Positions 24,501 to 36,500 of a stretch of 64,000 bases of DNA are shown here, piece after piece. The first letter of the stretch is position 1. Each line of letters opens with the position of its first letter. The notes beneath the pieces are model-generated. The model worked only from the letters and a program-made list of their open reading frames with translations, had not been told where the DNA came from and did not search any database. A program made the position numbers and the translations under genes. The stretch comes from Phaseolus vulgaris (lineage: Eukaryota; Streptophyta; Magnoliopsida; Fabales; Fabaceae): positions 40,442,108 to 40,506,107 of the forward strand of contig NC_023758.2 in assembly GCF_000499845.2 (NCBI RefSeq), given 5' to 3'.

Positions 24501-25225
24501 TGCAGGCACTTGTACACTATTTTATTTTTATAATTATATACAAATTCTAACATATTAAAGTTTGCATTATAGAAAAACTTGTAATTCAAATTCTTTTGTC
24601 AAACCTTTGTTGGAACACTCACCCAAAAGCTTTTGTTAAATTTAAAATAAATTCTCATTGCTTGTCATTCTCAAGTAAGTAATCAAACACAACTTACATG
24701 GTTACCTAAAACAAACACCATTTCCATCTACCAACAATGACAAGTTCATTGTTAATCATCATGGATATATTCATTTTATAATTCAATGATCAGGATTTTG
24801 TAAAGAGTTTTTATAATAATAATAAAAAATGGGTCTCCGTAATTATTATATTTACAACATTTTTTGGTAATTATATTTAAAATATAAAATTATTTAGGGT
24901 TTAGGGTTTAGGGATAATAAAATTTTTTTATTATGTTTATTTTACTAATATTTTGATATTTCACTTTTAAATAAAATTATATATATAATGTTAAAGATAT
25001 ATATCATGTTAAGTTTGTTAAAAATTTTGATCTTTAACCATTAGGAAAAATAATATTGTAGTAAAATATCCATGATTATCATCAAGGACTAAAACCGCCA
25101 ATATGTGCTTTCAATTTTTTGTTCAACCTATTTATATGCAAATAATAAAATAGGTTAAGTAAATTTAATTCAGTTGCACTTAAAATTAAGGAGAAAATAC
25201 ACTTACTTTTCCTTTGATTATGATG
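21596..25225. other. Intergenic AT-rich DNA
   Basis: No gene recognised; frames up to 80 codons (21,698-22,131) lack family features. A short telomere-like run is listed separately. About 24,060-24,500 is slightly less AT-rich but holds no convincing coding sequence. Confidence 0.55.
24893..24913 (+). repeat. Interstitial telomere-like repeat
   Basis: Three perfect consecutive TTTAGGG units, the plant telomere motif, lie inside AT-rich intergenic DNA. Such short runs commonly mark repaired breaks or arise from slippage. Confidence 0.85.
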
Positions 25226-25230
25226 AATGA

Positions 25231-26076
25231 TGTTGAATCAAGTGGTGTTCAATGTTTTGAAGAATCCAAATCCTTTGAAGGATGTTAAAGCCTCTGCTTT
25301 GCTTGGTGTTGCTGTGCTGGTTTAAGCTTTGTTCTGGGGTAGTTTAATGTTGTAATCCACCCTTAGATTAAATCTCAAGCAATTAGCATCTCAATCTTTA
25401 TCAAAGTAAAATGTTTTTCAAACTTAGTTGAAACAACTTATTGTTTTGTCGAAACAACCGATTGTTTACACTTAGGTGTTTTGAGAAAGTTTAGAACTAA
25501 GATTTGATAACAAACTATATCCTTGAATATATTCTGAAAAACTGTTTTTAAGGATCAAGAATCTTGAGACAAAGTTTAGAACTAAGAGTTTTTCAAAGAA
25601 TTCTGAGATTGCTAAAGAGTTGAGAGATTGATCAAGGTGCTGGAATAGGATTCTACTTGTATTGATTTCAGATATTCATCTGCAACAAGTGTAATCTTTG
25701 TAAACTGCTGAACAATTCGTTTGTGTGTTTTTACTGAGATTGGTTGTGTGTTCTTTTGGTGTTCAAGATCCCAGGATTCTGAGAATACTGGATGTAGCTA
25801 TGGGTTTGGAGTGAAGCAGTATAAACAACTGTGTACAATTTCTCTATCCCTATCTCTTTAAATTCAGTTTTGTCATTTTGAGACTGGTATAAACAACCGA
25901 TTGTTTCGTTAAAACAACCGATTGTTTTTCCAGCTTTGTGCTTTTGCTGTTTGTTTTTGAAAAACTGAATCCTTAATCAAGGTTCTATCAAAAAAATTTC
26001 ATTCTAAGTTTAAAAGTTTTCAAAAATCCTTCTTAAACAATTCACCCCATCTCGTTTAAGACCACATATTCTAACA
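25231..26076 (+). mobile_element. Solo LTR (846 bp), probable Copia/SIRE-Maximus type
   Basis: It starts TGTTGAATCAAGTGGTG and ends CATATTCTAACA, with an exact 5-bp target duplication AATGA at 25,226-25,230 and 26,077-26,081. The 3' end (AACAATTCACCCC..CTCGTTTAAGACC) is the usual end of large legume Copia LTRs. No internal region is present, so unequal recombination between two LTRs removed it. Four palindrome-like motifs, AAACAACCGATTGTTT and variants, occur in two pairs at 25,429-25,469 and 25,893-25,928. Confidence 0.9.
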
Positions 26077-26081
26077 AATGA

Positions 26082-29000
26082 TACTCAAATCCCTTTAGTA
26101 TATATATACACACATTTTTTATATTTTAATAAACTAATACTCACGCCTTGTGTAGTTTCTAAATAAATATTTGCATATTTTAATAAAATGACATTCATCT
26201 CTTTTATTTTATTTAAAAACAACATATTCACTAAAATTTAAATAAAAAACTATGAAAAAATTGGAAGTAAAATTATTTAGTTATAGGTGCTCTATTTTTT
26301 TTTTAAATGACGTTCATGTGATAATTTATAAAGCAAGAAATTCATATTCGAATCATGTGTAAACATTTGTCGGAATTAAGGAGAAGTACACTATCACACA
26401 AGTGAGATTATAAAGAGTTAAGAAAAAATTGTTAAAGACTAACAAAAGATAACACACTCTAATTTTAAAATAGTTGGAAATATGTAAATTCCTATAACCA
26501 TTTTATGAGACAAACATGATGTTTTGCTCAACCCATCCCACTACAAACTTGTAGTTTATGAAAATTTGAAAAATTCAGTTTATTATAGAAGATATTTGTT
26601 TGGTGAAGATGTCCCTCTAAAAAGAAATGACTTGAAGCATGAAGAAAAGTTTCAAAAATATTGTTGCATTAACTTTTAGAATAATTTTATAAATTATTGC
26701 GTTAAAAAATTGAATCTTTTTACTTATGAAGTCAAAACTAACAAAGTGATAGAAAGTTAAAAATGTTGTTTGAAGAATATGCAAAAACATTGTCAATCCT
26801 ATGTGTTTCATTTTCACTCACCTAATGAATTCATCTTTATGTCTCACTTAAATACCAAAGTGAGACCAAAAGATCAAAGCTTATTTCGATAAAAAGTTTA
26901 GGCTAATTGTTTTCATTATTTATTGTTTTGTTTTGAAAGATAATATGTAATGCATAAGATTTTAAAATGTATCAGAATAAATTTAAATTTGTCATTGACA
27001 AAAATAAAACATAAATCAACAGTAGATAAAGATGTCATTGAAGAATTTGATATACTTGAATATTAGCACTAATGAGAGAAAGTTTCCTATAGTTTCTATA
27101 ATATAATATCATTTAAACCGTATGAGGGGCATTACTAGTTGCTTGTGGATTGCATAAAAAGTGAGTTTTCTTTTCATCTATTATCAAAATAACCAATTTA
27201 AAAAACGCCTAAGGTAAAAAGTAAGTATTTTTTTTTAAGCTGGCTCTATATTTATAGCATATCCCTAAACTTGTAAATTTTTAATAGTTATATTATATAT
27301 TTCCAAATAGTATATAGACCCAAGTATTACATATATATAAATTCAAAATATGCTTGATAAACAATAAATAACACATAAATTAATAAAATCAACTTAAAAT
27401 ACTTCATGTTCCAAACTATAATCTTGTAAACATTTAGAAAGAAGAAAATGTTTAGAAAATATTACAATATACAACTTATCCTAGCTCATTGAGTCTGAAT
27501 CCTTCCATAGTCTCTTTTAATAGCTCTTCAGTGTCACTAACTACAACAACATATAATAATAAGTCACTTTAAAAGCTTATAAAATGTAGTTGGAATTATC
27601 AAATTGGTGGGTTGGAATACACCCACTTTGAAAGAACTAACCACACAGTCGCACTATACAATTTGTTCATGAAAAAACAAAAAACAAAAATAGTTGGTAG
27701 TTGGATTTTGTAGAAATTATTGTTAATCATTTATCTACGTCTTATACAAATCCTGGCGATGTAATCAATTAAATGGTAACTTGATTGATTTTCTTTACTT
27801 TGGTTATCCAATCACTTACAAGATAATTAATTATTTCTTAATACAATTAATTATTTATTAATGGGTAAGGTTTTCTATGCAAAGTTCATTATAATGAAGC
27901 ATGAGAAGAAACAAAAAGCTGAAATTTTACCCAATCCCATGCCTAATGCTCTGTTTTTGTATTACTTTATTTGCCCCCACAAGCCATTTAAAAATAACAT
28001 ACTTAAGACTTAGGGATGAGTATATCATGGACAAAAGCATAATATAAAAAATGGTCAATGGTATGCAAATACAATTTAACACATCAATATACAATAATAC
28101 AAACTTGGGCAAATAACTAAATAGATGACAAACACACACAACTTGTATTCTAAATCTCATGACATAGATAAATGGACATAGAAAAATGGGTCCCAATTAA
28201 ATCCCGAATGAAAGTACATATTGTATATATATGCACTCAAACATCATGCATTCTCAAGAAAATATAAGAGATGTTGTTAGACATGCACCATGAGCCATAA
28301 TAATTAATTGTTAGAAAGTTACACATTGGTGGAGCTTAGTGGTATGTGAGCAGGTTTTGATCCTCCCAATTTCTTTTAAAATTTTAGTATATTTTATATA
28401 TTTGACAAAGAAAGGGTTTAACACACTTCACCATTATTTTAAAGACATTGTGTTTCTCTTAACTCTAAACAACAACTAGGACATATTATAATTAAAACAC
28501 CAAGTATTTATATAATTTTCCTAAAAATCAAATTTTTGTGTAGACCTGCACTAAATCGCTTCATCGAGAAGTAGGAGTAACTCAAAGATAGTGTAGCTGG
28601 AAAACAACAATAATTTCACATAGTGAAGTAAAATCTGAAGTCGAAATAATATATAAAATATCACGAGACAATGTATGAGAGTAAATATAGTTGAATTCAT
28701 GTGTTATAATTTTCTTAGAAAATTAGTTTTGAATTAGGGTTTATCGAGAAGGAGGAGTTTGTGAAGAGGTTGTTTATTTAAAGAATGATTGTAAACTAGA
28801 GGGAGAATAATTGTAAATAAAGAAAGTAGTTAAGGACTTCAACACTATGAGGAAGAATTCATGACAGGTATAATGAGACTCGAATCAATTTATATAAAAG
28901 ATTATGTTACCTTCAACTTCAAACATTAAGGAAACAATTATTTGATGTGTTTTCTATTTTATTTTATTTTTTTCATTTTTTTTTTCATTTTCATTCTTAC

Positions 29001-29488
29001 TAAGATTCAAATTCCTATCTAACATTTGTATGGTTTTCTTTAACTTTCTCCTTTTTTTTCATTTTATTTCTTATCAAATAACTTAAAAATTATCTCACAT
29101 GTTTTTCACTTATTTTTTATTTTATTTTTTTATTGAACCAAACAAACACAACGGTTTGTTAGATCTAGTGAAAAAGGGAACGAATTTTTGTGAAAGAAAA
29201 AAATATGGAAAATTTATCTTTCTATTATTTGGAATTATTCATTAAAGTTAGGAAAGAAAGTATTAGTATGAGTTCCACTCAAATATTTTTTTTAAATTAA
29301 AAAGAAAAGAAATAAGGGTATTTTAAAGGATAAACATAAATTTGATCTCTTATTTAGGATATTTATTGTATTTTATAAATATTTTTTCTTATCATTAGAA
29401 CTTCACATTCTAGTTTTAGACAATTGGATGACTTGTCTAGTGAGATTTAGTTATTCTAATAATTTTAATGATAATAAAAAATAAATTT
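26082..29488. other. Intergenic AT-rich DNA
   Basis: No gene is recognised. Frames at 26,617-26,817 (-) and 27,927-28,196 (-) have no family features. A possible tRNA-derived SINE head at about 28,325 is listed separately. Confidence 0.5.
28325..28440 (+). repeat. Possible tRNA-related SINE fragment
   Basis: GGTGGAGCTTAGTGGTATG resembles an RNA polymerase III A box and GGTTTTGATCC resembles a B box (consensus GGTTCGANNCC), in the right order and close together. The following sequence is AT-rich with no clear 3' tail. This may be a decayed SINE head, or chance. Confidence 0.3.
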
Positions 29489-31383
29489 AAAATTCAAAAT
29501 ATTCTTTCCTATAGTCATGGTTTTTTGCCTTTCCATTATTTAGGAGTGCATATCTTTGTTGGTGCTCCAAAGTGTCGGTTTCTTCAACCTTTGGCTGATA
29601 AAGTTAAATTGAAGCTAGCATCTTGGAAAGGTAAATCTCTTAGCATGATGGGTCAAATTCAGCTGGTCAATACAGTGATTACTGGATCTCTAGCTTATAG
29701 TTTTAATATGTATAAGTGGCCTGTTTCACTTATTAAGCAAGTTGAGCAGTGGTGTCGGAATTATATTTGGACTGGTGATATTCTGAAAAAAGGTATTGCT
29801 ACCGTTAATTGGGGGAATATTTGTTCACCTCTTGAGGATGGAGGCTTGAATATCATTAATCTTCATCATAAAAATAATGCATATCTTCTTAAGCTTGCTT
29901 GGAACTTTGCTTATAGCGACAAACCTTGGTCTTTACTCTTGAAGGCCAGGGTTCTTAAATCAAAATATGAATTTCGAACAGTTTATAGATCTTCCTCTCT
30001 CTGGCCTGGAATTAAGCAATTTTATTCTACCATACTTGACTATACTTATTGGACTGTTGGTACAGGTTCTTTTATTAATTTCTGGAATGATAAATGGTGC
30101 TCTACTACTTCTTTAGCAAATATTGCAGGGTTATCTGATGGTGTTAGCATTCCGGATACAGTCTCTCAATTTTGGACAGGTTGTGATTGGAATATTCCCT
30201 TCTCTTTACAGCAGATGCCTCTTTTTTTTAATCATATCATGATTAGAGAGGAACAGGATATTCCTAATTGGATTCTAAATGAGTCTGGTCGTTTCACTCT
30301 TAAATCGGCTAGGACTTTTTTCTTGGAACCAGGAGTTCCAGGTGGTTGGGGTAAATTCATTTGGTCTTCATCTATTCCGCCTTCCAAAACTCTAGTACTC
30401 TGGAAAAATTTTCATGGGCGACTTCCTACAGATCAACATATTCAGAATAAGGGTTTGCATATATGTTCTATGTGTTCGCTTTGTGAAAAGCAAGAGGAAT
30501 CTATTCAACATCTATTTTTTGAATGTTCTAACGCATTGCATATTTGGAGTTGGGTACGACAAATTTTTCTTACTTCTCATTTCTCTAATAAGGATGATCT
30601 ACTTTCTTTTATTAAGAGTGATGGTAGTCCTTTGGTTAAATTGATTAAGCTTGCGGTGATAACCTTTTCTATATGGATGATATGGCGTATGAGGCATTAT
30701 GCTAGATTTCAGGATAAGATTGGGGTTTCTAAGGCTATTTCGATAATTAAAGATTTAACTTGTCTAGTGGGAAATTCGTCTAAAGCTTCAATGAAGAATG
30801 ATATGTTGGACTTCAACGTGATTAAGTTTTTCGGTATTAAGACTCGTAGTGGTAAAGTTCTTCGTCCTCTTCCTATTAGATGGGAATTTCCTTCACCAGG
30901 CTGGGTCAAAATTAATATTGATGGGGCTGCTAGGGGGTATCCTGGTCTTGCTACTTGTTGAGGTATTTTTCGTGGGAGTATGGGAGAATTTATTGGTGCT
31001 TTTTCAGCGTTTCTTGAAGTTCAAACTGCTTTGGTTGCTGAGTTTTATGGAGTTATACATGCTATGGAGGAAGCTCAAAAAATGGGACTTACTAATGTCT
31101 GGCTTGAATGTGATTCTGCCTTGGTTTGTGCTGCGTTTACTGCTAGGACTAATGTTCCGTGGATGCTTTAGAATCGATGGAATACTTGTCTTAATTTTTG
31201 TGGGACAATCAGGTTTAGGGTAACTCATATTTTTCGTGAAGGGAATACGTGTGCTGATAAGTTGGCTAATTTAGGATTTATTCATAGAGAATCTTTTCAT
31301 TGGTATAATAGACTCTCAGCTAGTCTGTTCTTAGAATTCTTTATGAATAGGTATAATCTATCTATGTATCGTTTGTTTGTGTT
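29489..31383 (+). pseudogene. LINE ORF2 C-terminal half (RT thumb, zf-RVT, RNase H)
   Basis: The first open part (to 30,961) begins in the conserved LPFHYLGVHIFVGAPK region after the RT active site; the YADD-containing core is missing. SWKGKSLSMMGQIQLVNTVI follows. The zf-RVT region (about 30,330-30,560) contains IPPSKTLVLWKNFHGRLPT and CSMCSLCEKQEESIQHLFFECS, with its zinc-binding Cys/His. The RNase H domain starts at WVKINIDGAARG and continues with VAEFYGVIHAM, NVWLECDSALV and REGNTCADKLANLG, keeping the Asp/Glu/Asp pattern. Two in-frame stops interrupt it: TGA at 30,959 (after PGLATC) and TAG near 31,169 (after VPWML). It can make no active enzyme. Confidence 0.88.
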
Positions 31384-31563
31384 AACATATGAGTTTTGGT
31401 CTAGTCCCCCCATATTTTTGTTTTTTCTTTTTTTTTCTTTTTTTAATAATATTTTTTTTTTCATGTGATGACAGATGATTGTTGTTACTTGAGGTGTCAG
31501 CTTAGCTGAGATGTCAAGTTACATAGTGATGCCTAACACGAAAACTTTATAAAAAAAAAAAAA
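29489..31563 (+). mobile_element. 5'-truncated LINE (non-LTR retrotransposon)
   Basis: A plant L1-type LINE retaining only the end of the reverse transcriptase, the zf-RVT zinc region and the RNase H domain. It is followed by a short 3' untranslated region (GAGATGTCAAGTTACATAGT) and an A13 tail at 31,551-31,563. A 9-bp direct repeat AATAAATTT at 29,480-29,488 and 31,565-31,573 may be the target duplication, but it is low-complexity. Truncation at the 5' end is usual for LINEs. Confidence 0.85.
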
Positions 31564-33523
31564 GAATAAATTTTATATATACTAATAATTTACATGTTTT
31601 TAATGAAATAAATATAAAGACTATAATAGTTTGGTTATCTTATAATTTATATTGCTTTTAAATGACATTTGATCTTCAATCAGCATTGTTGAGTAAGTTG
31701 AAGACCGACAAACAATATACGACTCCGTCGTAACTATAAAATCCTATTGAAATTCTTCAAGGTGTTTCTCGTCAACTGTTAACACCTAACGGGGTGAAAA
31801 ACAATGTTCACGTTATATTGTCATATTATATGTTAATAAGAATGTTAACCTGTAAATAACTTTAATATTCAATTTCATTTCTTATTTCATTTACTTTGTA
31901 TTTGGTATTTTATGCATCCAAAGCACACAAGATTTCTCCACAAAAATTCTTTGGTTATTGGACAGTATTTTTATAACTATTTTATAAATCCGTCGAGCTT
32001 TAACATATTTTGAGATTCTACCCATCCAAATGAAACAACTTCCATTTTTTTTCTGGCAAATAAAACACACGATGATCACTCTTTAATTTCGAAATGTATT
32101 TTTTATATTTTAAAATGAACATTTCAAAATGTACTTTTATATTTTAAAATAGTCATTCTGAAATTAAATGTATATTAATTATATTCTAGATATTTTATTT
32201 GCATAATTGTCTTCATTCGGAAATAGGTATTCTAAAATATAAAACAAAAGTTAAAATGAGGGTGTGCATTGGATAAATTTGAAATTTGCTTTTTACTTAA
32301 ATTAAAAAGTGATTTTTCTTCTTGTACACTAATAGTTCTTCTGCATATCATGAATCTTAAAAAGTATTAAAAATATTCCTCGCTATTACAATTCAAGTTT
32401 TATGAAAATAAAAGACGAGATATAAATGTAATGAAGAGAAGCAAGCATGATATTATTTCTGAATTTATTTTTATTAAATAAATTTAACTAACACAAATAT
32501 TTTAATAAAATAAAATAATAATAATTAATAATAAAATATGTATTTATTTATAAAAAAATATTATTTATATTTAATATAAAAGATTTTCTAATTATAACTT
32601 TTAAATTTATGAATATTTAAATTATTTACTTTTATATAACAATTGAAATTTTTTACATATATTCAAAATTTTGCATTTACATGTAAATTATTTTTTCGTC
32701 AAATAATTTGTATATTTTTTTAGAAATTAATTATGAACTGTATCATATTATATTATTAATAATTTTAATTTATTCAAATTTACGCAAAAATACCTATTTG
32801 ATTATTCTATTTTTTTTAAAGACAAGAGTAAATTTGTAATCTTACATTTTACACCTTTAAAAAAAATAAAAATACTTTTACTACCATCACATTGCTTACA
32901 AACTTCAATAAATTTTTCTCACAAATTAACTATAAAATTCTCTAATCTAAAGACACTAACTTTTTTTTCACACTTTTCTCTAAAATCCTCCCACTTCCAT
33001 TCTCCAGATTCAGTTAGTTTCCCATAGTTTTGTTAATTTTCTGAGACCTTGTTTGATGAGACTAATCTTTTATGCCATCTGCAAATATTGTCCGATAGTT
33101 TACCTTGGCAAGTCTTGATTAATGATGGAAAGCTATGCAATCTGTTTAATGTATTGGTCTCCTCTGCTTTTGGTTTCCTGAATTCAATGTACAAGCCCGA
33201 TTGTAATACTATTCCGGATCAAAGAATTTTTGTCTTTTGTTGTTTATTTTGCCACCAATATGCAATACAATATACAATTAAGATTTTGCCGACTACTGGT
33301 TGGAAGCAAGAGGCAATGTTCTGATTTGTTTTGATTGTATAATAATATTAGAATCTTTCTATAAAAATCCTTTAAGAATCCACGCAATGGGCGGGTTTTT
33401 TTATATCTATTGTACACTATTAACCTACTCAACCATAAAACTCTCGAGAAGCCATGCCATGAGTTGGAACTCGGGTACCTTGTAAAGCTGCTATATAAAA
33501 ACGCAGCCTTTCAAAACAATGTT
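31564..33523. other. Intergenic DNA and 3' side of the RLT gene
   Basis: 31,564-33,000 is AT-rich, with repeated ATTTTAAAATA- and GAAATTAAATG-like words near 32,080-32,250. The diverged dispersed repeat shared with 18,325-18,460 lies at 32,810-32,930. From about 33,050 to 33,523 the composition is less AT-rich and probably includes the 3' untranslated region of the minus-strand RLT gene. The plus-strand frame at 33,049-33,324 has no recognisable family. Confidence 0.5.
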
Positions 33524-36500
33524 CTAATCAGAAGAATCTTCAGAGACATCTGAGTCTGAGCTTTCTTCATTTACAATTCTGTTTGCAGTACCATCTGAAC
33601 CCTCCTCGCTCATAACATCTGCATCTGCATCCGAATCCTCCTCTTCATTCTCTTCAATGCCATTCTCGTTCTGATTCTCATCTTCAGAAGCTTCCACATC
33701 TTCATCACTCATTCCAACCATATCCTCCCGCCATCGGCTGGGATTACCATTAAAACCTATTTCCCAGTTTCCTTTATCATATTCCACAGCTTGGCCATTG
33801 TCATCAGATTCCACAGCTTGGCCATTGTCATCAGATTCCACAGCTTGGCCATTGTCATCAGATTCCACTGCTTGGACATTGTCATCAGACTCCATTGCTT
33901 GGACATTGTCATCAGATTCAGCCTCTTCAGTGCTGTTACTAATGTTAGCAGTCCCCATGTGGATTGGAGTCATGGGACTTCCCTTTTCATCATCCCACTC
34001 CTCATCCAAGCTTCTTAATGATTCTTTAGCAATGTTGGAGCTATGAGAGGCACCCCTATGGCCAAGCAACAGATCTTCAACAGCCTTTTTCCCCACTCTT
34101 CTTTTCCGAATTGTTCGACGACCACGTCCACTAGCTTGTCCTTGTGATCCCCCTCCCTGTTGTTTTACCCTTTGATTTAGATTCCCAGCAACCTTAGCAC
34201 TGCGCCGACGGCCATTATTTCGTTTGGTTTTAGATATATTTTTAACCCGTCCTTTGACAGAACTACCTCGTCCTCGTTTATTGTTGTTTTGCACAACTTT
34301 TGCAGGATTTGATTTAACTTTCATGAATTCATCACAGTCCAAGTCTGCTGTTTCAACCACTTTAATAGATTTGGAAGCATTGTATCTTGAAGGAAGCTTC
34401 TGCAAGATAGAAAGTTACATGGCTGTTAAACATCAGATTAACACAGTAATTCCAGCAAAACAGCCACACCTTGTCCACAAAATATAACCAAAAGGGACTT
34501 GTACAACAGAAAACATGACAACCAATCTCCTTGGTGAATGTCCTGGACAAAATAGTTCATCTTCATTTTTTTCAGATAAAATATAAAATGGGAGCAGAAC
34601 TCATTGCAAACATTTCATGGGAATGCCTACAAAATTAAAAGTTTTTGCAAAATAAAAATAAAAAAAATAAGATAGACTCACTATGTATTGCCTATCTTCT
34701 TTCTCCTCAGAAGGTTCAGGTTTCTCATGCAGTAAGTAGACAATTGATTCATCAAACTCAAAAAGTCTGAGAGACACGGCTGAAGTTGTCAGTGGAACCC
34801 ATGGAAGTACAGCAACTGATTCAGAATCAGCGGAGGTTTGTGCAACATTCTCTGACATAGTGTTCAACCCCAATTGTTCCCCTGTTGTAGAGAAGGTTGA
34901 TGATAGAAAGTCCCGCTTCAATGCTCTCTCAAGTAGGGCCAATATCTGAAAAATGGATTGTTACATTTAGAAATGACTGAGTAGATATTGGTTCTTAATT
35001 TCTAAAATGTTGGAAAGATATGGATAACAATTTTAATCAAAATGCAAACCTGCAGCAGTTCCTCTACAGAAGATGATTTGCTCAACTTCACACTCCAATG
35101 CCTCCTAATATCTTCGATCCAATTTGATTGAAATGCTTCAGGTGGAATAGAAACCTATAAACCAGAATGTGAATATAAATTATAATATACCCTTCAACAA
35201 AAAGTACCATTCTAAAATTAAAGAGAGCAAGAGAAATAGTCTCCAGGTAAGAATGTAAATCACCAACACCATCAACTCACCTCAATATGGGCTAGCAGGG
35301 CCTTAAGCAATCTTGTCCGTAAGGGAAGATTTGAATCCAAAACACAAATATCTTTTGATAACTTTTCTCCACATTGAAATGCATGTTTAGAAAAATTAAA
35401 TCCATTATTTGAGGGAAAAGTCCGGTGGCAACAATTGCAATGGGAGTCTTCAAAGAAATAAGGATTGAGGCAGATATCACAGACGACAACCTGAGATTTG
35501 CCTCTTTTCTTCCCGTATTTCATGGCACATAATATTGATGAGTTATAGCATTCTTTCCATGTCCACTTTTGAAAATCTTGATACCTTCTCAAGGCAGATT
35601 TCTTGTCGCTCTCACTTTTCCCAAGCTCAATTTTGAAGGATGACGAAGTTTCCAAACTGTCAGAGTTCAAGCCACAAAGGGTACTGCTGGGACTGTCAGA
35701 TCCAGTGTGGCGATCAGGGCTGGAATCTGTTTCGTCAGCTTCATTTTTAACACATGTTTCGCCTCTGCTTCCAACTCTGGAACATTGTGTATTCTTACGA
35801 ACATTTTCCTTGAAGGAACTCTCAACCTTTTGCAACATTAGTCGCAAATGAGATTCCCTGACCCCACGTGAATCAAGCGAAATCAGAAGTGCATCAAAGG
35901 CCTGTAGGATTAATTTAATAAATTATAAAAATTAAGACAAATCATAAATCGAAATTTAAATTCACAAAAATGCTCACTTCAAAATAAAAAAGGAGTGCCA
36001 CATATTACTAACAGCACTTCTATCTTTGGCTAGTCGTAACTTAAAAACATAAAAAGAATGATACTTTGGAAAGAGGCAGACCACAAATACTTAGAATAAA
36101 AGCCCGGAACTGTGTTGATTTATTTTAGCAAGACGATTGCCCAAGTCATTTATAAGGGGTATGTAATACACACACAACCTTCACACCCAGGACTAAAAAT
36201 TTGGAGCATGAAGTTCTGAAAAAAATTAGAATTGAGAAAGTTTTTTAGCCTAATTCAACGTGACAATGAGGTAAGGGCTGTCTCTCACTTATATACTCTT
36301 TTCAAGTTCTATTTCTAGTCCAAGTGAGACTTGGTTTTTTCCAATACATCCCATCATGCCAAGCACTATCGAGCTTGGTGCATGGATTATATGATAGGTG
36401 GCCCTCTTTTAGTGGAGTAGTGTACAAGGAAAAGGAAGTGTGTTTGGTGGTAACCAAATTGAAGGGAGACACCGCAACATTTATGATGCTGGCCAGAAAG

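Noticed and set aside
30849..31228. Extra frames on both strands within the LINE RNase H region
   Set aside because: Shadows of the interrupted RNase H frame.
33049..33324. 91-codon plus-strand frame next to the RLT stop codon
   Set aside because: Lies in the probable 3' untranslated region of RLT on the other strand and resembles no family.
33781..33915. CRISPR-like reading of the 27-bp repeats
   Set aside because: Units are contiguous with no spacers and lie in a plant coding exon.
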